DNA of 64,000 nucleotides from Tautonia rosea (GTDB lineage Bacteria > Planctomycetota > Planctomycetia > Isosphaerales > Isosphaeraceae): assembly GCF_012958305.1 (NCBI RefSeq), contig NZ_JABBYO010000007.1, forward strand, positions 186,001 through 250,000, given 5' to 3'. Made by a program: the position numbers and the translations under genes. Numbering within the stretch: position 1 is the stretch's first letter; every line of letters begins with the position of its first letter. Shown here piece after piece: positions 25,922 through 33,711 of this stretch. A model generated the notes under the pieces. It was not told where the DNA came from and ran no database searches. It saw only the letters and a program-made list of their open reading frames with translations.

Positions 25922-27379
25922 TCAGGCTTTCGGATCGTCGTTCTCGTCTTCGGCGTCACCCACGACACGGTCGATGGAGATGCCGAGTGATCGGATCTTG
26001 TTCCGGAGGCTGCCGCGAGCGATGCCGAGAATCTCTGCTGCGCGGGACTGGTTGCCGCCGGTGCTGGTGAGGACACGACGGATGAGCAGGGCTTCGAGGA
26101 ATTCGATGGCCTCGGCGTGGAGGTCCTTGGAGCCCGCCTGAAGCCGATCGCGGATGAAGCGGTCGAGGTCGGAGCTGGCCTCGCTGGCCGACTCGGCCGG
26201 TTCGCCCCGACGCCCGGTGCGGACGTCCGTTGGCAGGAAGTCGGCAATCAGGACTGGGCCGGTCGACTGGAGCAAGGCCTGGCGTAAGACGCTTTGAAGC
26301 TCCCGAACATTGCCGGGCCAGTCGTAGCGCATCATGAGGTTCAGGGCCTCGGGAGAGAGTCCCTGGACCTGCTTGCTCAATTCGCGATTGAAGCGTTTGA
26401 GGAAGTGGTCGATGAGAATCAAGAGGTCGTCGCCGCGGTCTCGGACCGGGGGCAGGTTGATGACGAAGCCGTTGAGCCGGTAATACAGGTCGGAGCGGAA
26501 CTTTTCCTCGGGCATCTTCTCCAGATCGCGGTGGGTGGCGGCGATGATCCGCACGTCGACCTTGATCGTCTTGTTCCCACCGACGCGCTCGAATTGCCGC
26601 TCCTGCAAGAGCCGCAAGACCTTGCTCTGCAAGACCGGAGACATGTCGCCGATCTCGTCGAGAAAGATGGTGCCGCCGTCGCACTGCTCGAACTTGCCGA
26701 TTCGGGTGGTGACGGCGCCGCTGAAGGCCCCTTTTTCGTGGCCGAACAGCTCGCTTTCGAGCAGGCCCTCGGGAATGGCCGCGCAGTTGATTGCCAGGAA
26801 GGGGCCGTTGGTGCGTCGGCTGTGCTGGTAGATGGCGCGGGCGACCAGTTCCTTGCCGGTGCCGCTTTCCCCCCGGATCAGGACGGTCACGTCCTGCGGG
26901 GCGACCCGACCGATGGCCTTGTAGACCTCCATCATTTTCTGGCTGTTGCCGACGAGCAGTTCCCCTTCGCTCCGCTCGGTCCCGGCATCGGGGAGGACGA
27001 CGGGCTCGTGCATGAGTCGGCGGATCTCGATGGCCTGGTTGACTTTCTCGCGGAGCTGCTCGACATCCAGCGGCTTGTGGATGTAGTCGTACGCGCCAAG
27101 CTTGATGGCCTCGATCGCCGTCTCTCCCGAGGAGAGGCTGGTGATGAAAATGATCGGTAATTTCGGGTCGAGGTCGAAGACCCGCCGATAGAGCTCCAGC
27201 CCCGAGGTTTCCGGCAAGAGGATATCGAGCAAGACGACATCCGGCGCATGCTTGCGGATCAGTTCCAGACCTTCATCGGCCGTCGAGGCCGTTTGCACAT
27301 CGACCTTCAGCGGCTTGAGCGCCTGGCCGACCAGATGCTGAACGGAACGGTCGTCATCGATGACCACGGTGAGCGGCAT
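25922..27379 (-). CDS. NtrC-family sigma-54-dependent response regulator
   Basis: A 485-residue enhancer-binding protein. The receiver (1-120) has the acidic pair VVIDDD, phospho-acceptor Asp 52 (VVLLDILLP) and Lys 102 (HKPLD). The AAA+ domain has Walker A GESGTGKE (170-177), the sigma-54 contact loop as GAFSGA (217-222) instead of GAFTGA, and Walker B FLDEIGD (about 239-244); YDWPGNVREL is also present. The C-terminus is a Fis-type helix-turn-helix (STGGNQSRAAEILGIARG, then RNKIRSLGI). ATG 27379 is chosen because the frame further upstream (to 28258) is not receiver sequence. It lies convergent with the hybrid kinase and 5.5 kb from two sigma-54 promoters, which it probably activates. Confidence 0.93.
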   Translation of the reverse strand: MPLTVVIDDDRSVQHLVGQALKPLKVDVQTASTADEGLELIRKHAPDVVLLDILLPETSGLELYRRVFDLDPKLPIIFITSLSSGETAIEAIKLGAYDYIHKPLDVEQLREKVNQAIEIRRLMHEPVVLPDAGTERSEGELLVGNSQKMMEVYKAIGRVAPQDVTVLIRGESGTGKELVARAIYQHSRRTNGPFLAINCAAIPEGLLESELFGHEKGAFSGAVTTRIGKFEQCDGGTIFLDEIGDMSPVLQSKVLRLLQERQFERVGGNKTIKVDVRIIAATHRDLEKMPEEKFRSDLYYRLNGFVINLPPVRDRGDDLLILIDHFLKRFNRELSKQVQGLSPEALNLMMRYDWPGNVRELQSVLRQALLQSTGPVLIADFLPTDVRTGRRGEPAESASEASSDLDRFIRDRLQAGSKDLHAEAIEFLEALLIRRVLTSTGGNQSRAAEILGIARGSLRNKIRSLGISIDRVVGDAEDENDDPKA

Positions 27380-27672
27380 GGTGAATGTCTCAATCGTCTC
27401 GGGCGTCTCCAACCGGTGCGAGGTGTCGGAACCAGGGTTGGAACGCAATGGTTCCGTCACTGGGAACCCCAGGGGAGCGCGGTCCCCATTATACCGGGCC
27501 ATGGTGCGATTGCGAGCGGAGCCGCCGCCACGGAATCGGCCCCTTGCCGTGGCCGTCCCGCCTCGGCCCGCCGCCTCGGTTGCCCGTTGGTGCGCGGGGC
27601 GTTTGCCGCCCGGTGCGCTGCATCGATCGAGGGGGATTGCGCTGATCTTGAGGAATTGCTTAAGGTTGTGGC

Positions 27673-27729
27673 GATTGCAAGAGATTCGTTTCGGAAACGG
27701 GGCTGAGGGGGATTGGCTTCGTTTCGCGC
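27673..27729. repeat. Dispersed repeat element, copy 1
   Basis: The copy comprises GATTGC (27673), the palindrome GTTTCGGAAAC (27688-27698), an 11-base spacer, and the 20-mer GGATTGGCTTCGTTTCGCGC (27710-27729). A second copy with the same order lies at 27896-27955. Confidence 0.7.
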
Positions 27730-27895
27730 CAGGTTGACTCCCCAGGGGCCAGCAGGTCGCAGGACCGGTTCCGGCAGGGGCCGGGCCGCATCCAGGACCG
27801 GTAGACGGCCCCCGGCACGTCCGGGGATAACCCGCCGGTGCGCCGAGAATCGGGGAGGTGTAGATGAGGAATCCTCTTTCGGCAAAAGAGGTTAG

Positions 27896-27955
27896 GATTG
27901 CCGCTGCCTGTTTGTTTCGGGAAACCCGCCGGTGAGGATTGGCTTCGTTTCGCGC
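27896..27955. repeat. Dispersed repeat element, copy 2
   Basis: The copy has GATTGC (27896), GTTTCGGGAAAC (27914-27925), a 10-base spacer, and the identical 20-mer GGATTGGCTTCGTTTCGCGC (27936-27955). The minus-strand translations of both copies share an ARNEANP-like string, a by-product of the repeat. Confidence 0.7.
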
Positions 27956-28156
27956 GGCGGAAAAGGAGATGGTGTCACGAGTGGAACGCGGAGCCGAGGA
28001 GGAATCTCGGGAGCAGGGGGAGCCCGTCATTCGGGGATAAACGGTGAGGGCGGGGGAAGGGGGCCAATCAAGGGGACAAATTGCATTTATGCGTGATTGC
28101 GTGCGTGGCTTAGGTCGGTGTTTGGGCCGTCGGCTGACCGTCGAGGAGGAGCCAGT

Positions 28157-28195
28157 GGGGGTGGGATTGGGCGAGTGAAGGGTTCGGGGGCGGGG
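28157..28195 (+). other. G-rich run with quadruplex potential
   Basis: The runs GGGGG, GGG, GGG, GGG, GGGGG and GGGG are separated by 1-8 bases. The loops are slightly long in one place, so folding is possible but not certain. Confidence 0.35.
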
Positions 28196-28515
28196 TGTCA
28201 TGGGTGAGGTTCGGGGGGATGAGAGAGAGGATCGGGGGCGCGATCGAAAATCCGGCAATGAAATGATCGGGAAATGGGGGAGGCCCAGTCACTCAATCCG
28301 AGGCGTAGAGGTACGATCCGCGCAGGGGAGACGCGTCGCCCGCGGGCCGGGGGCGCACGGCGACGACCCCCGAGCCCCGGGTCCGCGAGGGACGAGGGGT
28401 GGGGGTCGTCATTAGTGAGTGGCCCGGATGCAGCGTCGCATCGAGGCCCGATTCAGGGCAGAACGTCAGGATGGGGCGATTCCGAAGGGAGGAAACTCGG
28501 AGACGCCCCGTGGGG

Positions 28516-29250
28516 TCAACGTCGGCGGCGGAGGCGACGCACTCCCAGACCCAGCCCGGCGAGGACCGCGGTCCCGCACAGGGCCAGCGACGAGGGCTCA
28601 GGCACAACGCCGTTGGGACGGGCGATGAAGTCGAGGACGTCTGACGAGTTCAGGTCAATCAGCCCCGCGTTATAAGCGAAGCCGTTGTTGCCACCCTTGA
28701 TGTAGACGTTTCCCCAGACCGGAGCCCGGTTCGAGGTGAAGGAAATGACCAGAGGGGAAAGGTTATCCATGCCTTCGAACTTCACCCCCACGATGGAGGG
28801 GCCAGGAGGAAAGCCGGGGTTGCTGCCGCCGGGACCACCAGGATTTTGAGCATTGGCCTCGAACTCGCCGAAAATCAGATCGACGTCGTCCGATGAGCCA
28901 TTAAACGTTGTGCCGGTTACCGCCTTCGGGTCGACCTGGGGGAAGACGGCGTCGTCAGTAAGGTCGAGGATGATGTGGCTGATCGCGGGTTGATTGAAAC
29001 CCGTAAAGGTGTAGGTGTACGAGAATGCGGCATTACTGATCTGGGCGATTTCCCACTCGATCTTCAGTGATTTTCCAGAGTAGTCGCTCAGGTTTGGTCC
29101 CTGGGACGCGTTGGTCAGGAGGATCAGGTTGTCTTCGGTTCGAGAGCCTGTCAGGTTGGCGGCAGTGCCGTAGACCGGGTCGGCGCTGGCCGCCGAAGCA
29201 CCCAGCACGGTCATCAAGGTCACAAGAGAAAGCAAGCGGGGGGTCAGCAT
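28516..29250 (-). CDS. PEP-CTERM sorting domain protein
   Basis: A 244-residue exported protein. The signal peptide is MLTPRLLSLVTLMTVLGASA with cleavage near SADPVYG. The mature part is beta-rich, with a Gly/Pro-rich loop (NPGGPGGSNPGFPPGPS) in the middle. The end has a PEP-CTERM signal: VPEPSSLALCGTAVLAGLGL followed by the basic VRRLRRRR. Exosortase-type enzymes recognise this tail and process the protein at the envelope, often in exopolysaccharide-producing bacteria. No exosortase is in the window. ATG 29250 begins the signal peptide; the upstream frame to 29304 does not. A non-coding region lies on both sides. Confidence 0.88.
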   Translation of the reverse strand: MLTPRLLSLVTLMTVLGASAASADPVYGTAANLTGSRTEDNLILLTNASQGPNLSDYSGKSLKIEWEIAQISNAAFSYTYTFTGFNQPAISHIILDLTDDAVFPQVDPKAVTGTTFNGSSDDVDLIFGEFEANAQNPGGPGGSNPGFPPGPSIVGVKFEGMDNLSPLVISFTSNRAPVWGNVYIKGGNNGFAYNAGLIDLNSSDVLDFIARPNGVVPEPSSLALCGTAVLAGLGLGVRRLRRRR

Positions 29251-29623
29251 CAGTGTTTTGACTCGTGGAGCGGTTAAATCAGGAGTTACGCAACCTTGCA
29301 ACATGAGGGCGCCGTTGTTCCTCGATCCATCGGGCTTCCATCTGCACAGCGCCGTGCATCGACCGACGCCTTCAGTGTTCGGACAAAAACAGGTGAATCA
29401 AGACGCGTTGACGCGAAGCACCGGTCGCCCCGGCGGAATGTTGCATGCAGTCAACCCGGCGTAAGAAACGAAACGCCGGCATGATGTCGGGGGGAAACAA
29501 TGGCTATTCTTGGCGAGATTTTGGACGGATCGAGACGTCGAGCAGGACACCAACGACGAGAGGAAATCCATGCGCTGGAGAAGGGGGAGCGTGAGGGCAC
29601 GCGATGGCAGAAACGGTAACGGT

Positions 29624-29644
29624 GGGGACGGGGTGGGGGTGGGG
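29624..29644 (+). other. Canonical G-quadruplex motif
   Basis: GGGG-AC-GGGG-T-GGGGG-T-GGGG: four runs of at least four guanines with loops of two, one and one base. This is a strong intramolecular quadruplex candidate on the plus strand, about 375 bases upstream of the PEP-CTERM start. Confidence 0.6.
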
Positions 29645-29957
29645 CGGCCGGTTTCCCCTTGGCCTGGAGGTGAAGGGGAGGCAATGGGCTCGACGCGATG
29701 GGGGAGTGGTGGAGCCGACGTTCGGGGATCAGCGTGATCGGGAGGGTGGGGAGACGGCGCGGGCGTGGTCGGGGTCGTCGGGGATCATTGAATCAATGGA
29801 CGAAGTGAGGAGCAGCGCGAACGAGATTCCCGAAACCCGCGGGTCGCGGGAGTGAGTTGGGAGATGGGGAGACCGACGGCCGAGACGATTCCCGTGCTCC
29901 TTGAGTCCCTCGACGGCGAGTATTCAAGGGTAGGGGACTGGTCAGGCCTCTCACTCC

Positions 29958-29994
29958 GGCCTTCTCTGCCCTGTGGACAGGGCAGAGAGAGGCC
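29958..29994 (-). terminator. Hairpin downstream of the D-aminoacylase gene
   Basis: CTCTGCCCT pairs with AGGGCAGAG (9 bp, loop of 6), extended by GGCCT with AGGCC beyond a small bulge. It is 65 bases after the stop of the D-aminoacylase-like gene. No U-tract follows. Confidence 0.45.
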
Positions 29995-30058
29995 GAAGGG
30001 CGGGTGCGAGGGACGATCGATCGAACAGAAACGTGCGGGCGGCCACGGGAGCGAGCGA

Positions 30059-31750
30059 TCAGGGGCGACCGGGACGCAGGGCAAGGCCGGGCCGATCGCC
30101 GGTCGAGCTGCCGGAATCGAGCACGAGACGACCGTTGACGAGAACGTGAGTGATGCCGTCGCAGTACTGGAAGGGTTCGAGATAGGTCGAGCGGTCGATC
30201 ACCTGGTCGGGGTCGAAGACGGTGACGTCGGCCGCAAGACCGGGGAGCAACAAGCCGCGGTCGGTGAGGCCGACCTTCAGGGCGTTCTGGGAAGTCATCT
30301 TGCGAATGGCTTCTTCAAGCGTGAGCAAGCCCTGTTCGCGGACGTAAACGCCCAGCACGCGAGGGAAGGTGCCGAAGTTGCGCGGATGGGGATGGCCACG
30401 GCGGAGCGGGCCTGAGATGGCGAGGGCCGAGCCGTCGGAGCCGACCGAGCACCAGGGTTGCCGGAGGGCGAGGGTCATGTCCTCGTCGGTGTGGTGGGCG
30501 TAGATGCAGCCGATCGAACCGTTTTCGGCGATGAGGAAGTCGAACAGGAGGTCAAGCGCATCGGGGGCCGGTTGGCGATCGGCGGCGAGGCCGGCGAGGA
30601 TGACGTCCATCGTCTGCCCCTCAAAGCGAGCATTGGTCGGGCTGAGGCGCTCGGAGATGAGCATGCGCGACCAGTCGCCGCCGACGGCAAGATAGTGGTT
30701 GTACCAGCCGGGGATGCCCTTGAGGATGTCTTGCTTGAGCCGAGGCCGGATTTCGGGATCGGCCAGGCGGGTGAGCAGAGCGTCTCGGCCGCCTTCGTGG
30801 GCCCAGGGGGGGATGATGCTAACGAGGTTGTTGTTGCCTCGGGTGTAGGGATAGACATTGGCCTGAACGTCGACGCCTCGGGCTCGGGCGGCGTCGATCA
30901 TGGCGACGATCTCGGGCATCCGGCCCCAGAGGGTCTGCTCGGCGATCTTGAGGTGAATGATGTCGACGGGCAGCCCGGCCTGCTCGCCGATGGCGATGGC
31001 CTCGGCAATGGAGTCGAGCACACCGAGCCCTTCGGTGCGGATGTGGGAGGAGTAGATGCCGCCGTGTTTCGCCACCACGCGAGCCAGGCGGACGATGTCG
31101 TCGGTCTGGGTGCCGAGCGACTGGGGGTGCATGAGCATGGTCGAGAGGCCGAGGGCGCCGTCCTGCATGGCCTGGTCGATCAGGGCTTCCATGGCCTGGA
31201 ATTGCTCCTCGGTCGGGCGGTCAAACGAGTCGCCCATGACGGCCTGCCAGATGTTTCCGAGACCGACATACGAGGCGATGTTGATGGCGCTGCCGGACTG
31301 TTCGATCGCGTCGAAGTAATCGGCCAGGGTGGAAATGTGAACGGGTTGACCGTCAATGGTCAGCTCAAGAGGCTCGGCGAAGGGGCCGCCGGAGGTGTGC
31401 TCGCCGAGGATGTCGGTGGTGACTCCCTGGCGGATTTTCGACTCGGCGGCGCCGTCCTCAAAGAGAACGAAGTCGGAATGCGAGTGGATGTCGATAAAAC
31501 CCGGGGCGACGATGAGTCCGGTGGCATCGATCGTTCGAGCGGTTTCAGCGTCTTCGGGAATGAGACCGACGGCGGCGATGCGGTCCCCTTTGATGCCGAG
31601 ATCACCGGCGTACCAGGGGTTGCCGGTGCCGTCGACGATTCGACCACCGCGGATGATGAGGTCGAAGAGGGTGTCGTCGGGCGGACTGGCCGTCACAAGG
31701 GACGGAAGCAAGGCAGCGACGGCGACCAGGAGGGAGCGAAGTGCGATCAT
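30059..31750 (-). CDS. N-acyl-D-amino-acid deacylase family protein (D-aminoacylase-like)
   Basis: A 563-residue amidohydrolase. A signal peptide (MIALRSLLVAVAALLPSLVT) suggests export. The amidohydrolase fold opens with FDLIIRGGRIVDGTGNPWY, the metal-binding FIDIHSHSDFV, later GGIYSSHIR and VDIIHLKIA, and a late aspartate in SVGSDGSAL. The C-terminal block GLTDRGLLLPGLAADVTVFD is typical of the D-aminoacylase branch. These zinc enzymes release D-amino acids from N-acyl or peptide-like precursors. It follows the gamma-glutamyltransferase gene by 21 bases, so the pair is an operon likely handling gamma-glutamyl or D-amino-acid-containing peptides. Confidence 0.88.
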   Translation of the reverse strand: MIALRSLLVAVAALLPSLVTASPPDDTLFDLIIRGGRIVDGTGNPWYAGDLGIKGDRIAAVGLIPEDAETARTIDATGLIVAPGFIDIHSHSDFVLFEDGAAESKIRQGVTTDILGEHTSGGPFAEPLELTIDGQPVHISTLADYFDAIEQSGSAINIASYVGLGNIWQAVMGDSFDRPTEEQFQAMEALIDQAMQDGALGLSTMLMHPQSLGTQTDDIVRLARVVAKHGGIYSSHIRTEGLGVLDSIAEAIAIGEQAGLPVDIIHLKIAEQTLWGRMPEIVAMIDAARARGVDVQANVYPYTRGNNNLVSIIPPWAHEGGRDALLTRLADPEIRPRLKQDILKGIPGWYNHYLAVGGDWSRMLISERLSPTNARFEGQTMDVILAGLAADRQPAPDALDLLFDFLIAENGSIGCIYAHHTDEDMTLALRQPWCSVGSDGSALAISGPLRRGHPHPRNFGTFPRVLGVYVREQGLLTLEEAIRKMTSQNALKVGLTDRGLLLPGLAADVTVFDPDQVIDRSTYLEPFQYCDGITHVLVNGRLVLDSGSSTGDRPGLALRPGRP

Positions 31751-31771
31751 GGTGGGGCCTCGGTGAGTCAA

Positions 31772-33445
31772 TCAGTAAGCAGCGGCGTGGCGTCGAGAGT
31801 CGGGGCAGCCGGCAGCTTCGATCAGGCCGGTGTCGGGGTGGATGCGGAGGACGGTCGGGTTGGAGCCGACCGGGGATCGCGAGGGTTGGATGCGGTGGCC
31901 GCGGGCTTCAAGCTCGGCCAGGACCTCGTCACCCACGCGGGGGTCGATTCGGAGCAGGCCCAGCTCGGGGGCGGGCTGTCCGAACGAACCGACGAGGTGC
32001 TCGGAATTGAACCGGGGGGCCGTGACCGCCTCGGACGGTGACAGCCCGAAATCAATCAGGTTGGTGAGCATCTGTAAGGTGGATTGATCCTGCGCGTCCC
32101 CTCCGGCGACACTGACGGCGATGACGGGCGTCTCATCCTTGAGGACGATTGTCGGGGTGAGGGTAATGCGGGGGCGTTTGCCGGGCTCGATGACGTTGGG
32201 GTGGTTCGGCCAGGTGTTGAAGCTTTGCAAACGAGAGCCGAGCCAGACACCAGTCTCACCGGCCAGGACGCCGGACCAGCCGCTTGGGGTGGCGGCGACG
32301 ACGTTGCCTAACGAATCGGCGACGATGCAGGTGGTGGTGTCGAGTGAGGGGCCATCAGTGCCGATCCGAACGGTTGAGCGCTCAGGATCGAGCCGAGCCT
32401 GGCCTGCGGCGGGGTCGCCGGGAATGCGGTCGAGCGAGGCGCGGTCGGGGTCGATCAACGAGCGGCGGGAAGCGGCGTAGTCGGAGTTCAGGAGCAGGTT
32501 CAACGGGACGGGGGCATAGAGGGGGTCGGCGTAATACTCGTCGCGGTCGGCGAACGCGAGCTTGAGGGCCTCGGTCTGAAGGTGAATGGCGTCGGGATCG
32601 CCAGAGGAATGCGAAGAGAGATCAAACGCTTCCAGAATCTGCAATGCTTGAAGCAAGGCGGGTCCCTGGGTCCACGGGCCGCACTTGAGGATACGGTGGC
32701 CGCGGTAGTTGAGGGAGACGGGTTCCTCGACTCGGGTGACGTGGGTGGCCAGATCGGCGTAACGAATGAGGCCGCCGTGGGCGCGGGACCAGGCGTCGAT
32801 CTCGACAGCGATCGGCCCTCGATAGAAGACGTTGGCCACGAGGCGGAGCCCCTGGCGGCGGTCGGAGGCGGCGGCCTCGGCCTCGATGAGGCGTCGGAGG
32901 GTGCGGGCGAGGTTGGCGTGCCAGGGGTGCTCGCCGCGGTCGAGGATCTGAAGGGTTGGGGCGACCACCTGGGTGAAGCTCATCGAGCCGGAACGATCAA
33001 GCGCGGTCAGGCAGGCATCGAGGAACGCGGGGACGGCGGCCGATTCGATCCCGGAACGGGGGATGCCTCCTTTGGCCTCGAAGTGTTCCAGGGTGGCGAG
33101 TCGAGGGGCGGCTCCTTGACCGGCGATCGATTCGACCACGCCGCGCTCGGCATCATAGATGAGGATGGGAACCTCGCCGCCGAAACAGAACAGGTGAGCA
33201 TCGGTGACGCTGAGGGCCAGCAGGGTGCCGACGGCGGCGTCGATGGCGTTGCCGCCTTGCTGAAGGATGGCCATACCGGCCTCGACCGACTCGGCACCGC
33301 CGGCAACGACCGCCCCGGACTGACCAGAGGCGTGCCAGCCGATCGCGGAATCGGCGGGAGGGCGGGTTGGCCGGGCGCGGTCGTCCTGCGATCGGGCCGA
33401 GAAAGGCATGAGGACAATCGCGAACATCAAGACGCGAGCAATCAT
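31772..33445 (-). CDS. ggt: Gamma-glutamyltransferase
   Basis: A 557-residue Ntn-hydrolase with a signal peptide (MIARVLMFAIVLMPFSARSQ). The family core GGAESVEAGMAILQQGGNAI, then DAAVGTLLALSVTDAHLFCF is clear. The autoprocessing site reads LDTTTCIVAD; by alignment with the usual TTHxSVxD, Thr 370 is the nucleophile. The third position is Thr instead of His, a variation of unknown effect. The downstream GGDAQDQSTLQMLTNLIDFG is the conserved small-subunit block. Gamma-glutamyltransferases cleave gamma-glutamyl bonds of glutathione and peptides in the periplasm. The frame opens further upstream to 33907 with unrelated Arg/Pro-rich sequence; ATG 33445 starts the signal peptide. Confidence 0.9.
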   Translation of the reverse strand: MIARVLMFAIVLMPFSARSQDDRARPTRPPADSAIGWHASGQSGAVVAGGAESVEAGMAILQQGGNAIDAAVGTLLALSVTDAHLFCFGGEVPILIYDAERGVVESIAGQGAAPRLATLEHFEAKGGIPRSGIESAAVPAFLDACLTALDRSGSMSFTQVVAPTLQILDRGEHPWHANLARTLRRLIEAEAAASDRRQGLRLVANVFYRGPIAVEIDAWSRAHGGLIRYADLATHVTRVEEPVSLNYRGHRILKCGPWTQGPALLQALQILEAFDLSSHSSGDPDAIHLQTEALKLAFADRDEYYADPLYAPVPLNLLLNSDYAASRRSLIDPDRASLDRIPGDPAAGQARLDPERSTVRIGTDGPSLDTTTCIVADSLGNVVAATPSGWSGVLAGETGVWLGSRLQSFNTWPNHPNVIEPGKRPRITLTPTIVLKDETPVIAVSVAGGDAQDQSTLQMLTNLIDFGLSPSEAVTAPRFNSEHLVGSFGQPAPELGLLRIDPRVGDEVLAELEARGHRIQPSRSPVGSNPTVLRIHPDTGLIEAAGCPDSRRHAAAY

Positions 33446-33711
33446 GGCGAGTATTCCAGGTGAACCGGGAAGGGAAGCGCCGAGTTGAGTCTTACTGGAA
33501 CCGATTGGAGGCCGGGAGGCAAGGGTCGGGAGCGGTCGTGGATCGGCTCCGTCAGCTGACCTGAGGAGGGTGGGGCCGTTCTGGCCGGGGGGCGGGAACG
33601 AGTGTGATCGCGAGGACGGTGTGGAGCAAGCGCGACCGTGACGTGAAGGGCAGAATCGAGCAGGATGCTGCGATCGACGTGTTCTCGGTTGGGAGGGAGG
33701 GGCGGTCTGGC

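Larger units (their letters stand above)
27380..28515. other. Long non-coding region upstream of the sigma-54 activator gene
   Basis: About 1.1 kb with only short, inconsistent frames. It should contain the activator promoter (leftward). It holds a duplicated composite element (27673-27729 and 27896-27955) and, from about 28080 to 28260, a strongly G-rich top strand with a quadruplex-like run at 28157-28195. I see no RNA gene or canonical promoter. Confidence 0.55.
29251..30058. other. Long non-coding region around a G-quadruplex motif
   Basis: About 800 bases between the PEP-CTERM gene and the D-aminoacylase gene, both on the minus strand. No frame has coding support. It contains the quadruplex motif at 29624-29644 and a hairpin at 29958-29994. 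The PEP-CTERM promoter should lie in its left part. Confidence 0.5.

Noticed and set aside
27380-28258. N-terminal extension of the sigma-54 activator frame by 293 residues
   Set aside because: The extension lacks domain character, crosses both copies of the repeat element, and a clear receiver domain begins at ATG 27379.
30458-32041. A 527-residue plus-strand frame over the D-aminoacylase gene
   Set aside because: Gly/Val/Asp-rich antisense frame; the minus strand gives a complete amidohydrolase.
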